The notes beneath the pieces are model-generated. The model was not told the DNA's origin. It worked only from the letters and a program-made list of their open reading frames with translations, and made no database searches. A program made the position numbers and the translations under genes. This document shows, in pieces, positions 32,934 through 42,978 of a stretch of DNA of 64,000 nucleotides. The number at the start of each line of letters is the position of its first letter. Position 1 is the first letter of the stretch. The DNA is taken from positions 1 through 64,000 of the forward strand of contig JAGYJA010000001.1 of NCBI GenBank assembly GCA_018402385.1, given 5' to 3'. Source of the DNA: Flavobacteriaceae bacterium (GTDB lineage Bacteria; Bacteroidota; Bacteroidia; Flavobacteriales; Flavobacteriaceae).

Positions 32934-35900
32934 TTATTTTTTAATTACCTGATAAGAGGCTGTTTGGCCTTCTGCAGTCACTTTCATAATGTAAGTGCCT
33001 GTTGCCAGGTTTGAAACATCCACTTGAGAAGCTGTAGCGCCTATCTCCAGTGAAATCACTCTTTGACCTAACATATTGTACAATTCAACAGAATCAATTG
33101 AAGTACTTGAACTTAAGTTAAGCACATCCATCGATGGGTTTGGATAAAAAGTAAACCCTTCTATGGTATTGTCAATTGTACTCAACAATGAGCCACTGAT
33201 ATCAATCACAACATCACTAGGACCACCGTTGTTCAATACAAAGATGTAGTAGCTTTGACCGGCCACTGTGGTAATGTTTGATGCGGTACTGGGTCCACAC
33301 TGGTTGTCTGGCTCTGGTGAGAAACTCAAATCGGTCTCATCGCCCACATCCTCGCTAGGAGCTTCATAGAAAATTACAAAGCTCGTTCCGGAAGGATCGG
33401 TGATTGAAGCCTCAGCTGTTCCATCTATTTCTGCTGTAAAGCTATACCATACACCAGGTGTACCGGCAATAGCACATCCATCAGGATTCAATAGCTCATT
33501 GGTTGCAAACTGCAATCTCACTTCTGGATCTGTATAAGGCTGCGTCTCATCTGTTACACTAATGGCATTTTCTATCAAATCGTTTGGTGGTGGTACTGGT
33601 GCACAAACCACATCTGCAACCCATCCCGGACGCGTCACTGAACCATCACTCAAAAACTGAAAAGTCAAGGCTCCACTTGGGTGGGTGGAAGCAAAAGGGC
33701 CGGGTATGTTTGTTCCATACCAACCTCCTGCTGGGAAACCACTGTTTGTTGGTGGGTTTCCACTACTGATTAATGGTGAACTGGTATCCGGACCGTCAAA
33801 TACATAAAGGGCATCCCAGTTTGATTCTACATCAAATTCAGAGAAAATCACGGTTACAAAATCATCTACGTTATCGGGCTCAATGGTCCAGACTACGTCT
33901 TCATTGTTGCTGTAATCTCCATCAACGCCTCCTGTGTCTGTAAAAACACCGCCACAAGCCGGTGGTGGTGGTAGCAACTCACAAGTGATTGCTAAGCTAA
34001 ATTCACCTTCGCTAGCACCAAAACCTTCAACCATAATAATATAAGTAGAAACACCATCAGATTCAAAAGTTAACTCAGACTGTAAACCACAGAAATCATC
34101 ATTAACTGCGATTTCAGCACCAACTGATAAGTCATCACAACTTTCAAAGACTCTCAATATAGAATCATAAGTAGTACCGCCATCACAAAGTGAAATAGTA
34201 ACGATTTCTCCATCGCCATTTCCGGTATAAGAGAAGAACACATCTGGTGAGGCATTTCCTCCTGAGTTTGAAGCTCCTGTACTTGTGCCTGCTACAATAT
34301 CACCACATATAAGTGGGGTGGCGTCTGCACATTCCCAATTGTTTGAAGGTGTCTCTGTACAGAAGGTGATGGAGAAAGTGTCTAAAGTTCCTGTATCTCC
34401 ACCTGCGGTATCGCAAATTTTTAATTGCCATTCGCCATTGATGTCTTCTCCGTTAAAGGTCGCAGCAAAAGCGCCGCCAACTGGCACATAAATGGCTGTG
34501 TGAGGGGCGGTACTTCCGGCAGAAGGAATCCCTCCATCCTGAAATTGGGTGTTAGTAAAGTTTTCTCCGGAACCTCCAACATTATCCCACATCAATAATT
34601 CTGTGCCTGAGGGAGATATTAAGGAGATTTCCAGATCACCAGAAAAAGTATGAGTAATATTAATTGTCACATCCTCTAACTCTGCGCCGTCACCTATAAT
34701 TCCTGAATCTGAGACAGATACAGTATATAAGTTAGGTTCAGTAATACAATCAGGTGTTGAGGTGTTGCCCGGATCTATATCAGCAGGTAAGCCTGTTGCG
34801 TCAAAAACCGAACTTGTACAGCCGCCGCCAGCTTGGCTAAAATACACATTGTCCAGATAAGCAGTTACTGCGCCAACTGGTAATCCTGATATTATAAGTT
34901 GCTGAATAGAATTTCTAACAGTTAATAGATTATTTGGATTAGTTACTAAAGCTGGGTTTGCAAAATCATCCAATGGTATTTCAAGACTTACCCATTCTCC
35001 TTGTGCAATATTGAATGCTATTTCACCTTCTGTGGGAGCACCACCAAGATCAACTAATTTTACTCTAAATGTAGTGGCGTTAGGAGACCATACGTCAATA
35101 TGGAAGAAATCCATCCCTGAAGCATCAATTGGACTAGTTACGGTTTCTATTCCTGCAAAATCTAAATTGGTGTAAAGCTTTGTATCATTACCTTGTATTT
35201 GAATATCTGCCAACTGAGCAGAAGACCAGGGAGTTAACCAAGTATCAACAGGCACATTGGTATAAACATTACTGTACATGCTAATAACATCAGCAGGATC
35301 TTCGGTTGGGTCTGGAGCTGCGGTAAGAGGTTCATTTCCGCCGCCAGCTTGGCTAAAATACACATTGTCCAGATAAGCAGTTACTGCGCCAACTGGTAAT
35401 CCTGATATTATAAGTTGCTGAATAGAATTTCTAACAGTTAATAGATTATTTGGATTAGTTACTAAAGCTGGGTTTGCAAAATCATCCAATGGTATTTCAA
35501 GACTTACCCATTCTCCTTGTGCAATATTGAATGCTATTTCACCTTCTGTGGGAGCACCACCAAGATCAACTAATTTTACTCTAAATGTAGTGGCGTTAGG
35601 AGACCATACGTCAATATGGAAGAAATCCATCCCCGAAGCATCAATTGGACTAGTTACGGTTTCTATTCCTGCAAAATCTAAATTGGTGTAAAGCTTTGTA
35701 TCATTACCTTGTATTTGAATATCTGCCAACTGAGCAGAAGACCAGGGAGTTAACCAAGTATCAACAGGCACATTGGTATAAACATTACTGTACATGCTAA
35801 TAACATCAGCAGGATCTTCGGTTGGGTCTGGTGCTGCTGTTAGTGGTTCATTTCCACCTCCTCCTCCGGCTCCAGATACTTGTGTAGCTACTGCTGCACC

Positions 35901-37409
35901 ATCTGAAAAAAGATCAAGGAGTGTGTCATATTGGTACAGCCAAAAGGTATATTCAACCCCCGGATCAAGACCTGAAATGACAAATCCGAAAGGGCCAAAA
36001 CCACCTCCATCACCACCGGTACTTCCAAAAACATATTCATTGGCCTCAGTGATTGGGTCTGTAACACCTGCTGAGCTTAATTCAAAGAATAACCTGTACA
36101 CAATATCGCCTCCCACATTATTGGGTCCACAAGCTAAAAATACTTCTCCGGGTCCCACCGGGGTTCCCCCAATATTGTCTGAAGCCACAAAGCCAACTGG
36201 AACAGGGGGTTCAGTACCTCCGCCACTATTTTGACTAAAATAAATGTTATCTAAATAGACATCATATGGAGTGGTATTTGCTGAACCGTCTGCATTGAAT
36301 TGTCCGTCAAATTTTAATTGGAACACAGAGTTCCACGTCATACCTGTAAAGGCTGATTTAGGCAGAGCGACACTGTTCCATGAGCCGGGTGTTAAAGGCA
36401 CTTCTACAAGAACTTCTCCTGCTCCTGTTCCGTTGTTAATGGGCGAGACTTTAACCATACGGTTTGTACCGGCTGCTACCCAAATATCAATATGGAGAAA
36501 GTCCATACCGGATAAGTCTAAGTTACTACCAATTTCTGTTCCTTGGTAGTTAAAGTTTGGATAGGCCAGAGCAAAGTTAGTCCCGGTTCCTGTTGGGTCA
36601 AAGGTCGTGTTTACTTGAGTGTGACCGCTTTGTCCCCAGTTTGGGTCAAAATTGGCTACAGGCACATTGGTATAGGAATCAGAAAAAATGGAAACGACAT
36701 CTGCCGGATTCTCTGTGGGGTCTGGGGCGTTTGTAACTGGAGCTGTTGTGGCTGCTGCTTGACTAAAATAAATGTTATCTAAATAGACATCATATGGAGT
36801 GGTATTTGCTGAACCGTCTGCATTGAATTGTCCGTCAAATTTTAATTGGAACACAGAGTTCCACGTCATACCTGTAAAGGCTGATTTAGGCAGGGCGACA
36901 CTGTTCCATGAGCCGGGTGTTAAAGGCACTTCTACAAGAACTTCTCCTGCTCCTGTTCCGTTGTTAATGGGCGAGACTTTAACCATACGGTTTGTACCGG
37001 CTGCTACCCAAATATCAATATGGAGAAAGTCCATACCGGATAAGTCTAAGTTACTACCAATTTCTGTTCCTTGGTAGTTAAAGTTTGGATAGGCCAGAGC
37101 AAAGTTAGTCCCGGTTCCTGTTGGGTCAAAGGTTGTGTTTACTTGAGTGTGACCGCTTTGTCCCCAATTTGGGTCAAAATTGGCTACAGGCACATTGGTA
37201 TAGGAATCAGAAAAAATGGAAACGACATCTGCCGGATTCTCTGTGGGGTCTGGGGAATTGGTAGTTGGGCTTTGAGCTTGTGCAGAATAGCCTAGAAAGA
37301 AAGCAAAAAGCAAGGTAATTGCAATATTTTGAAGGGGAATACTGAGGTTGCCATTTCTTGAGTTGCTCAAGAAATTAATTTTTTTTTGATTGTATAATTC
37401 TTTTCTCAT
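32934..37409 (-). CDS. Large secreted multidomain glycan-binding-type protein with T9SS tail
   Basis: This 1491-residue protein has an extended signal peptide (to about residue 46, AQAQ). Two near-identical ~170-residue modules (~50-220, ~226-395) start APDPTENPADVVSIFSDSYTNV. A fibronectin-like stretch (~400-515) and two further near-identical modules (~520-690, ~693-865; DPTEDPADVISMYSNVYTNV) follow. Next come a P/homo B-like domain (~870-1030), two Ser/Gly-rich beta domains, and a CUB-like domain (~1150-1265). The T9SS type A sorting domain begins FTFYPNPSMDVLNLSS. The first four modules resemble one in the surface lipoprotein at 58870-60780, each ending YLDNIYFSQ-like, so they are probably carbohydrate-binding. 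No catalytic residues were recognised. Confidence 0.82.
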   Translation of the reverse strand: MRKELYNQKKINFLSNSRNGNLSIPLQNIAITLLFAFFLGYSAQAQSPTTNSPDPTENPADVVSIFSDSYTNVPVANFDPNWGQSGHTQVNTTFDPTGTGTNFALAYPNFNYQGTEIGSNLDLSGMDFLHIDIWVAAGTNRMVKVSPINNGTGAGEVLVEVPLTPGSWNSVALPKSAFTGMTWNSVFQLKFDGQFNADGSANTTPYDVYLDNIYFSQAAATTAPVTNAPDPTENPADVVSIFSDSYTNVPVANFDPNWGQSGHTQVNTTFDPTGTGTNFALAYPNFNYQGTEIGSNLDLSGMDFLHIDIWVAAGTNRMVKVSPINNGTGAGEVLVEVPLTPGSWNSVALPKSAFTGMTWNSVFQLKFDGQFNADGSANTTPYDVYLDNIYFSQNSGGGTEPPVPVGFVASDNIGGTPVGPGEVFLACGPNNVGGDIVYRLFFELSSAGVTDPITEANEYVFGSTGGDGGGFGPFGFVISGLDPGVEYTFWLYQYDTLLDLFSDGAAVATQVSGAGGGGGNEPLTAAPDPTEDPADVISMYSNVYTNVPVDTWLTPWSSAQLADIQIQGNDTKLYTNLDFAGIETVTSPIDASGMDFFHIDVWSPNATTFRVKLVDLGGAPTEGEIAFNIAQGEWVSLEIPLDDFANPALVTNPNNLLTVRNSIQQLIISGLPVGAVTAYLDNVYFSQAGGGNEPLTAAPDPTEDPADVISMYSNVYTNVPVDTWLTPWSSAQLADIQIQGNDTKLYTNLDFAGIETVTSPIDASGMDFFHIDVWSPNATTFRVKLVDLGGAPTEGEIAFNIAQGEWVSLEIPLDDFANPALVTNPNNLLTVRNSIQQLIISGLPVGAVTAYLDNVYFSQAGGGCTSSVFDATGLPADIDPGNTSTPDCITEPNLYTVSVSDSGIIGDGAELEDVTINITHTFSGDLEISLISPSGTELLMWDNVGGSGENFTNTQFQDGGIPSAGSTAPHTAIYVPVGGAFAATFNGEDINGEWQLKICDTAGGDTGTLDTFSITFCTETPSNNWECADATPLICGDIVAGTSTGASNSGGNASPDVFFSYTGNGDGEIVTISLCDGGTTYDSILRVFESCDDLSVGAEIAVNDDFCGLQSELTFESDGVSTYIIMVEGFGASEGEFSLAITCELLPPPPACGGVFTDTGGVDGDYSNNEDVVWTIEPDNVDDFVTVIFSEFDVESNWDALYVFDGPDTSSPLISSGNPPTNSGFPAGGWYGTNIPGPFASTHPSGALTFQFLSDGSVTRPGWVADVVCAPVPPPNDLIENAISVTDETQPYTDPEVRLQFATNELLNPDGCAIAGTPGVWYSFTAEIDGTAEASITDPSGTSFVIFYEAPSEDVGDETDLSFSPEPDNQCGPSTASNITTVAGQSYYIFVLNNGGPSDVVIDISGSLLSTIDNTIEGFTFYPNPSMDVLNLSSSTSIDSVELYNMLGQRVISLEIGATASQVDVSNLATGTYIMKVTAEGQTASYQVIKK
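34822..35830. repeat. Near-identical internal tandem repeat B (two ~493-bp copies)
   Basis: Copies at about 34822-35314 and 35338-35830, period 516 bp (172 codons), differ at very few bases (for example CCCTGAAG versus CCCCGAAG). They encode the two DPTEDPADVISMYSN modules of the large T9SS protein. Low divergence indicates recent duplication or gene conversion. Confidence 0.92.
36231..37255. repeat. Near-identical internal tandem repeat A (two ~497-bp copies)
   Basis: Copies at 36231-36727 and 36759-37255, period 528 bp (176 codons). Three substitutions were noticed (GGCAGAGC/GGCAGGGC, GGTCGTG/GGTTGTG, CCCAGTTT/CCCAATTT). They encode the two DPTENPADVVSIFSD modules at the N-terminus of the large T9SS protein. 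Confidence 0.92.
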
Positions 37410-37550
37410 AGTCTAAATATTAGAAATTTAGTTAAAAGCGTGCTTTAAGTTTTAAAGACTTCATTAATGTGATAAGTGAAATTTTGTAAACGCTACTATT
37501 TAAAAAAAGATTTAAAAACAGGTTTACTTATATTGTTTAAACCAATACTA

Positions 37551-37582
37551 AAAAAAGGCTGCCAATATTATTTGACAGCCTT
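37551..37582 (-). terminator. Rho-independent terminator after the 274-residue T9SS gene
   Basis: On minus AAGGCTGTCAAATAATATTGGCAGCCTT forms a stem with a short loop, followed by a run of T residues. It lies 11 bases after the stop codon at 37593. Confidence 0.85.
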
Positions 37583-37592
37583 AGTTAATCAA

Positions 37593-38417
37593 TTATCTTT
37601 TAACTAATTTAATAGTCGTTGATGCATTGCCTGAAGTAATTTTAGCAAAATAAATTCCTGCCTGAAAGATTGAAGCATCAATGGAAAGGTTTTGCTGTGA
37701 GTTGTTGTTTAAATTAGCTAACAACTGGCCCTTAACATCATAAATTTGAGCTGTAAAACCTGCGTTTGTCTTGTCTGAAATAATCCATTTATCTGATGTT
37801 GGATTGGGATATACAGCATAGTTTTTTGAGAATTCATTTGTCTCGGTTGAAAGTGTGCCATCTGTAAATCGAATGTCATCAAAATAGATGATATTGTCTT
37901 GAGTTCTGGCATCAAAATCAGGAAAAATGACGATTTGACTTAACACACCATTCCCTGCAGGAGGATTTATATAAGCTGAAAAGTCAAACGTTAACTCCTC
38001 CCATTGGTTAACAACGGTATTGGGAACTTTAAGCTCGCCCTCAGACCAGAAGGTTGAAGAGACAAGTTTGATTCCTACATCACTAATTACGGGCTTCCAA
38101 ACCTTTATAGTTATAATATTGTTTGTAGCATCCAGTACAAATTCACCAAGATCAGCCCCTTGAGCAGATTCTACTCCGGCAAATGGTTGTCCCGTTTGCA
38201 GTGCAGTAAATTGAGCAACGGTTGCTGAAGTATTCGGTTCAGAAGAATCTGGATTGGCAATTATTTCCAATTCAGGGTTGGTGTCGTTTTCAAAAACGGT
38301 CCAGGTCCAGTCGGCACCATTTCCATCTGTTTCAAAGTTAATTGGGGCATTTTGGCTAAATCCATAAAATAGAGATAGCACACATAAAAGGGTTGTTAAT
38401 TTTTTCATTTTTTTCAT
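37593..38417 (-). CDS. Secreted carbohydrate-binding-type protein with T9SS tail
   Basis: This 274-residue protein has a signal peptide (to about residue 22, GFSQ). A single beta-sandwich module (residues ~24-190) follows, with ITIKVWKPVISDVGIKLVSS, WEELTFDFSAYI and NIIYFDDIRF. The T9SS type A tail from about residue 200 begins NYAVYPNPTSDKWIIS. The module is similar in pattern to the last module of the surface lipoprotein at 58870-60780 (INEWEELEWDFSNS, SYYYDDIQI). A second start three codons in (MKKLTT) is possible. A glycan-binding role is inferred. Confidence 0.75.
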   Translation of the reverse strand: MKKMKKLTTLLCVLSLFYGFSQNAPINFETDGNGADWTWTVFENDTNPELEIIANPDSSEPNTSATVAQFTALQTGQPFAGVESAQGADLGEFVLDATNNIITIKVWKPVISDVGIKLVSSTFWSEGELKVPNTVVNQWEELTFDFSAYINPPAGNGVLSQIVIFPDFDARTQDNIIYFDDIRFTDGTLSTETNEFSKNYAVYPNPTSDKWIISDKTNAGFTAQIYDVKGQLLANLNNNSQQNLSIDASIFQAGIYFAKITSGNASTTIKLVKR

Positions 38418-38503
38418 TTTTAAATTAGAAGAATTCTAATGCTGCCCCAATTAACTTTTGAACTTTTAAATAAAACTCGATGCTAACGAAGGAAACCTTA
38501 GGT

Positions 38504-39364
38504 TTACTTTTTGATAAGTTTTATCGTATTTGATTTGTTTTCTGAAATAACAGTTGCGAAATACACACCTGTTTTTAGATTTGATGCGTCAATTGAAAAG
38601 TTTTGGGTAGTAATGTTTTCATAAACAGAAATCAATTTACCACTTACATCATAAAGATTTAGTGAATAACTAGATAAGTTTTTGTTGTCAAGAGTCCAGT
38701 TTTGAGTTGTTGGATTAGGGTAAACTACAACAGCATTCACATCAAAATCTGAAGTTGAAAGGTTAAATGGTCCCATGACAACATTTCCAAGAGTGGCTTC
38801 ATCATCTGGGTTTGCATTTATTCCAGTCACTGAAAATCCATATTGAATTGTGGTGTCTTCAGGTTCAACGTTTGTATATGTGATTGAGAAGTTACCTGTT
38901 TCGGTTAACACAACACTTTCTTCTTTTAATACTGAGAAGTCTGCATTAAATACTTTTATGAATGCTTTTACTTCATAATCTGGGTCTAATGTAAATGATT
39001 GAACTTCTGCTTGAAATGTCAATTCTTCACCAACAAGGTCAGTGTTGTTTTCATTAAACGTGTTTCCCTCAAATACCTTATTCCCTATTCCTGTTACTTG
39101 GTCAACCCAGAAAGGATCAGTTGGGTTTTCATCATATGTGTTGAAGTTTGGAAAAAGTGTGACAGTATTTCCACTCACATCAATTACAGATTTGATGTCT
39201 TCAACGGCCCAGGGAGACCCAAAAACAAATGCGCCACCATTAGCCGGTGTTTCAAGAACATTTGCAAAACCTAAAAACTCTGCGCTACCATCAACAGTAA
39301 CAGTGTTTTGAGCTACCATAAACGAGGATGTGAATAGTAAACTTAAAAGTGTAATTTTTTTCAT
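38504..39364 (-). CDS. Secreted beta-sandwich protein with T9SS tail
   Basis: This 286-residue protein has a signal peptide (MKKITLLSLLFTSSFMVAQ). A beta-sandwich region (residues ~20-200) includes GFANVLETPANGGAFVFGSPWAVEDIKS and NFNTYDENPTDPFWVDQVTGIGNKVFEG. The T9SS type A tail begins VVVYPNPTTQNWTLDN and ends IKLIKK. The layout matches the neighbouring 274-residue protein. Ligand unknown; surface exposure is expected from the tail. Confidence 0.75.
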   Translation of the reverse strand: MKKITLLSLLFTSSFMVAQNTVTVDGSAEFLGFANVLETPANGGAFVFGSPWAVEDIKSVIDVSGNTVTLFPNFNTYDENPTDPFWVDQVTGIGNKVFEGNTFNENNTDLVGEELTFQAEVQSFTLDPDYEVKAFIKVFNADFSVLKEESVVLTETGNFSITYTNVEPEDTTIQYGFSVTGINANPDDEATLGNVVMGPFNLSTSDFDVNAVVVYPNPTTQNWTLDNKNLSSYSLNLYDVSGKLISVYENITTQNFSIDASNLKTGVYFATVISENKSNTIKLIKK

Positions 39365-39720
39365 GATTTAAAATATTAGTTTTTAATTTAATTAGCTAAC
39401 TGAGGTTTTAATTGATTGTGATAATGAATTTTATGTTTTAAACTTTAGAAATTGGTATTTTAGAAAATGGTTTGAAAAATTCAATTATAACTCAAGTCTT
39501 TTACCAAATATAATTGCTGTTTCTAAAACTTTTGACCTAGATTTTACTACAAATTAACTACAACGTTATTTTTTTTTTATTAATTTGTTAAATCAATGGT
39601 TGTATAGTATAAACAGTGACTTCTTTACTATGTTAAAGTTTTAAACCATTGGTGTTTTCAGTCTTTGAGAGAAGCTTGTGTAGGGGTAATGTATAGTCAA
39701 AATAGATAAGTGTATTGGAG
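39365..39720 (-). promoter_or_regulatory. 356-base AT-rich regulatory gap
   Basis: No gene is seen. A TATATTTG on minus (39512-39505) is a candidate -7 element for the 286-residue T9SS gene, implying a leader of about 135 bases. An AACGTT palindrome at 39562-39567 and several A/T runs are present but not clearly functional. Confidence 0.35.
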
Positions 39721-42540
39721 CTATATTTCTAAAATATAATTTGTTAAGTTTGTTTCGTTGGGTAAGTTCATTTTTTTTCGCAAACGATATCGTTTTACCT
39801 CAACACTTTTAGGCGAAATATTGAATAAAGGAGCTATCTCTTTTGAGGAAAGATTTAGTCTTAAATAGGCACACAAACGAAGATCATCTGGAGTTAGAGA
39901 GGTGTGGTTGGTTTTTATTTTCTTAAAAAAGTCTTGATCAGCGTTATTGAATGCTTCTTCAAAGAACTTCCAATCGTCATTACTGTTTAGGTTCTTGTCA
40001 ATAATTTTAATAACCTTTTTGACGTCTTTATTTTCTTTAGTATAATGATTGAGTTCTGATTTGATACTGTTTAAAAATTCATTTTTCTTTATAAGACTCA
40101 TAGTTGAAATAGCAAGTTCTCTGTTTTTACTACCTATGTCTTGTTGCAATTTTTCATTTTTGAGTCTCATCAAAGCTCTTTTATTTTCAGATTCTCTTAA
40201 TGCCAATTCGCGTTTGTTTTTTAATTCAATTTTTTTGCGTTGTTTTTTGTAATAGGATTTATAAATATTATGAATGATGAATATAGATATGAGTATCAAA
40301 AAACCATATAAGACAAGCATCGGATTTGATAATACAAACGGTCTATTGATTCCAAAAGGATAAGTGACTATTTCAGAATAATTATGTTCTCCAATTCTTC
40401 CCCTCACTTGAAATTCATAATCGCCATAGGGGAGGTTATTAAAAGAAACTTCACTTTGGGTTTGCCATGTACTCCATTCTTCCATAAGACCTATTAGTTT
40501 ATACTGATATTCTGAAGTGTAAAATTTTTCATATTCAGTAATACTAAAGTTAAAATGAATATTGTTTTTTTTGTTTTCTAATTGAGGAGTATCATTAATG
40601 GCTAAATGAAAATGAGGTTTATTGATTTGGTTTGCAGTCACTTTATTTATAGCAAGTGAGGGGCTGTGTTTTCTATTTTGAAACCGTTTCAAATCCAATA
40701 AAAAATAACCCTGCGCATTCCCAAAAAGATAGGTATTGTCTTTATATTCGATTACATTTTCATATCCCAACATAGCATTTCTTGTGCTGTTTGGAATGGG
40801 TATTGACAAAGTTTCAAGTGAATTACTCACTTTACTTTGCGAGATATGATTGATAAATCGTTCAGTGAAATTCCAGATAACTTCTCCATTATTGGTAACT
40901 ACCAGTTTTCCGGAAGTATAATTTGCAGGACTGTAAAGCTTACTGTAAAATGTGTCCTTTTCAAAAGTTCTTAATGCTGGATTGTATTTCCAAACCCCTT
41001 TTTCATACCCGTAATAAATCCCGTCTATATTTTTAACAAGACTTGAATAAAGACCTTTTTCAACAGAATTGTCTTGGACAATATTTATAATATTATTAAA
41101 ATTTTCATCAACCGTTAGAGTATAAATTCCTTTGTATTCGTGAGCTACTAAAAAAGTGTCTGAACTAACAAATTCAATAAACTTTGAGGACATATTAAAT
41201 CCCGTCAAGGTATTTCTATATTGCCATTCACCGTTGTTTTTTTCCAGAAGACTTACCCCTTCATAATTTCCTTGTAAAAGTAAATATTTATTGGTATCGA
41301 TTGTTTTAAAGCACCATGTGCCGGGAATGTCTGAAATTTTCTTTAAGCTTGTATTTTCAACTATAAAAGTACCTTCATTATGACCACAAAAAAGTGTATT
41401 ATCATAAACAAACAATGACCACACTTGACCCACTGAGGCCTCAATTAAACTAAATTTACTTGAACTGTTATTGTCTAATGAGCGGTAAAACAAACCTTGA
41501 TTTGTACCGAGATAAAGTTTTCCGTCAAATACAGCAGAGGCATAAACTGTTCCCAATTTTCCACTATCATCATTGAAGATTCTTATGGATGACTTTAAGT
41601 TAATACAGTCAATTCCATTATCAAGTCCAAGCCATATGTTGCCCGAGTCATCTTCAAATATTGACAGCACCGTGTTGTTACTCAAACTTTGATTTTTAGT
41701 AATTTGAAAGTCTATAGCTCCTTTGCTATTAACGTAAACAACTCCCCGTGATATGGTGCCCAGTATAATATCTCCCGACTTCGTTTGCAAACTGTTGTAA
41801 ACATTTAGAGTTTTGAAAAAGTCAGCATTTTCTGACCCCCACAATTCCGGGTTTTCTTCTAAAGTATAAATGCCTCTACCACTAGTTTGCACTAAAATAG
41901 TGTCGTTAATTTTATACACATTAACAATTAAATTTTCTCTAAAAATGATGTGGTCTGATACAAGTTCTGTTTGACCATTTGAGAGTTTATAAATTCCTGT
42001 TTTTGGTTTACTTAGATAGATATCGTTTTCAATCTGAAACATTTTTGTAATGCCTTCTTCTGATGCAATTTTTTGGATTACACCATTTTGAAGATTATAA
42101 ATGTAGATGGAGTTTAATGATTGAAATAATAAGAAGTTTGAATAATTTAATATGGTCCAGAATTGTTCATCTTCCAGCATTTCATTTTCCAAATCCTTGC
42201 TTAAAGAAGTATATTTTAGTGTTCCTGTTTCATGACGTTCCCAAAATCCAAACTCTCTATAACAGCCGGTGTAAATTTTTTCTTCATAGACAAATACAGA
42301 TCGAATAATACTTTCGTTTGGTGACGGATATAAACTCCAGGAATCACCATTAAACTCCAGTAAACCCTTGTTATTTGCAACATAAATATGCTTATTATCT
42401 CCCTGACTTATCGCCCAGTTTTGATTGTCAGCTTGATAGTCTTTTGAAGAAAATGAAATTACAGGCGGAAGCTCTTGCGAAGTGCAAATCAACCCAAAGA
42501 GCAGAAATACAAAAAAGGGGAAGACTAATCTAACTTTCAA
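39721..42540 (-). CDS. Membrane-bound Y_Y_Y beta-propeller sensor with LuxR-type DNA-binding domain
   Basis: This is a 939-residue one-component regulator. It has a signal (MKVRLVFPFFVFLLFGLICTSQ; TTG start) and a large periplasmic beta-propeller, with blades such as NIWLGLDNGIDCIN and GKLYLGTNQGLFYRS. A Y_Y_Y domain follows (~residues 665-755; YQYKLIGLMEEWSTWQ, YGDYEFQVRGR). Then come a membrane helix (~758-780), a coiled coil (~785-835) and a LuxR-type helix-turn-helix (~880-939; LSSKEIAPLFNISPKSVEVKRYRLRKKM). There is no histidine kinase or receiver domain. SusR-like sensors of this kind switch on polysaccharide loci. It sits near the T9SS/glucan genes. Confidence 0.85.
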   Translation of the reverse strand: MKVRLVFPFFVFLLFGLICTSQELPPVISFSSKDYQADNQNWAISQGDNKHIYVANNKGLLEFNGDSWSLYPSPNESIIRSVFVYEEKIYTGCYREFGFWERHETGTLKYTSLSKDLENEMLEDEQFWTILNYSNFLLFQSLNSIYIYNLQNGVIQKIASEEGITKMFQIENDIYLSKPKTGIYKLSNGQTELVSDHIIFRENLIVNVYKINDTILVQTSGRGIYTLEENPELWGSENADFFKTLNVYNSLQTKSGDIILGTISRGVVYVNSKGAIDFQITKNQSLSNNTVLSIFEDDSGNIWLGLDNGIDCINLKSSIRIFNDDSGKLGTVYASAVFDGKLYLGTNQGLFYRSLDNNSSSKFSLIEASVGQVWSLFVYDNTLFCGHNEGTFIVENTSLKKISDIPGTWCFKTIDTNKYLLLQGNYEGVSLLEKNNGEWQYRNTLTGFNMSSKFIEFVSSDTFLVAHEYKGIYTLTVDENFNNIINIVQDNSVEKGLYSSLVKNIDGIYYGYEKGVWKYNPALRTFEKDTFYSKLYSPANYTSGKLVVTNNGEVIWNFTERFINHISQSKVSNSLETLSIPIPNSTRNAMLGYENVIEYKDNTYLFGNAQGYFLLDLKRFQNRKHSPSLAINKVTANQINKPHFHLAINDTPQLENKKNNIHFNFSITEYEKFYTSEYQYKLIGLMEEWSTWQTQSEVSFNNLPYGDYEFQVRGRIGEHNYSEIVTYPFGINRPFVLSNPMLVLYGFLILISIFIIHNIYKSYYKKQRKKIELKNKRELALRESENKRALMRLKNEKLQQDIGSKNRELAISTMSLIKKNEFLNSIKSELNHYTKENKDVKKVIKIIDKNLNSNDDWKFFEEAFNNADQDFFKKIKTNHTSLTPDDLRLCAYLRLNLSSKEIAPLFNISPKSVEVKRYRLRKKMNLPNETNLTNYILEI

Positions 42541-42636
42541 AATGTGGTTAATTTGAGGTTAAAGATACTTAATTTTAAGATAATCAATAACCTTCAAATT
42601 ATTTAATATTCAAGTTGCAAAGAAAATTTAAGGAAC

Positions 42637-42972
42637 TTATTCTTTATTAATATTAGCCTCAGAATTCATCGTTTTATAGTATGTTTCTAGTTTGTTCTTT
42701 AACCTTCTATATCTAAAAACACCAATAAAAATCAAAACCAAACTCAATCCAAATACCACATAACTTAGCCAGTTAAAGGTTGCAAAACCATCATATTCCA
42801 ATATGGCGACTCCACCAATAGCCATATACAAAGAAGCCCTGATGTATGAAAATAAAGTGCGTTCATTTGCCAGAGATGTGCGTTCCATAGCCAGAAAATC
42901 ACGCAGTATTATTTTTTCTTTGTTTTCAAATTTTTTAGGACTGGGAATAAACTTAAATTTCATGAGAATCAT
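42637..42972 (-). CDS. DUF202 family small membrane protein
   Basis: This is a 111-residue protein with a conserved RDFLAMERTSLANERTLFSYIRASLYMAIGG stretch (residues ~24-54), the DUF202 hallmark. Two to three membrane helices follow. A second start at the fourth codon (MKFKF) is equally plausible. It lies 6 bases downstream of the SLC13 gene and is probably co-transcribed. Function of the family is unknown. Confidence 0.85.
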   Translation of the reverse strand: MILMKFKFIPSPKKFENKEKIILRDFLAMERTSLANERTLFSYIRASLYMAIGGVAILEYDGFATFNWLSYVVFGLSLVLIFIGVFRYRRLKNKLETYYKTMNSEANINKE

Positions 42973-42978
42973 TTTTAG

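Noticed and set aside
36271..37077. Two identical plus-strand open frames of 92 codons
   Set aside because: They are antisense shadows of the near-identical repeat A in the large T9SS gene, and the identity reflects the repeat, not paralogous genes.
37480..37495. LacI-type operator (GTAAACGCTAC) upstream of the large T9SS gene
   Set aside because: Only one half fits a CG-centred LacI site. Similar weak matches (AACGTT at 39562) occur by chance in AT-rich gaps, so this is not strong enough to call.
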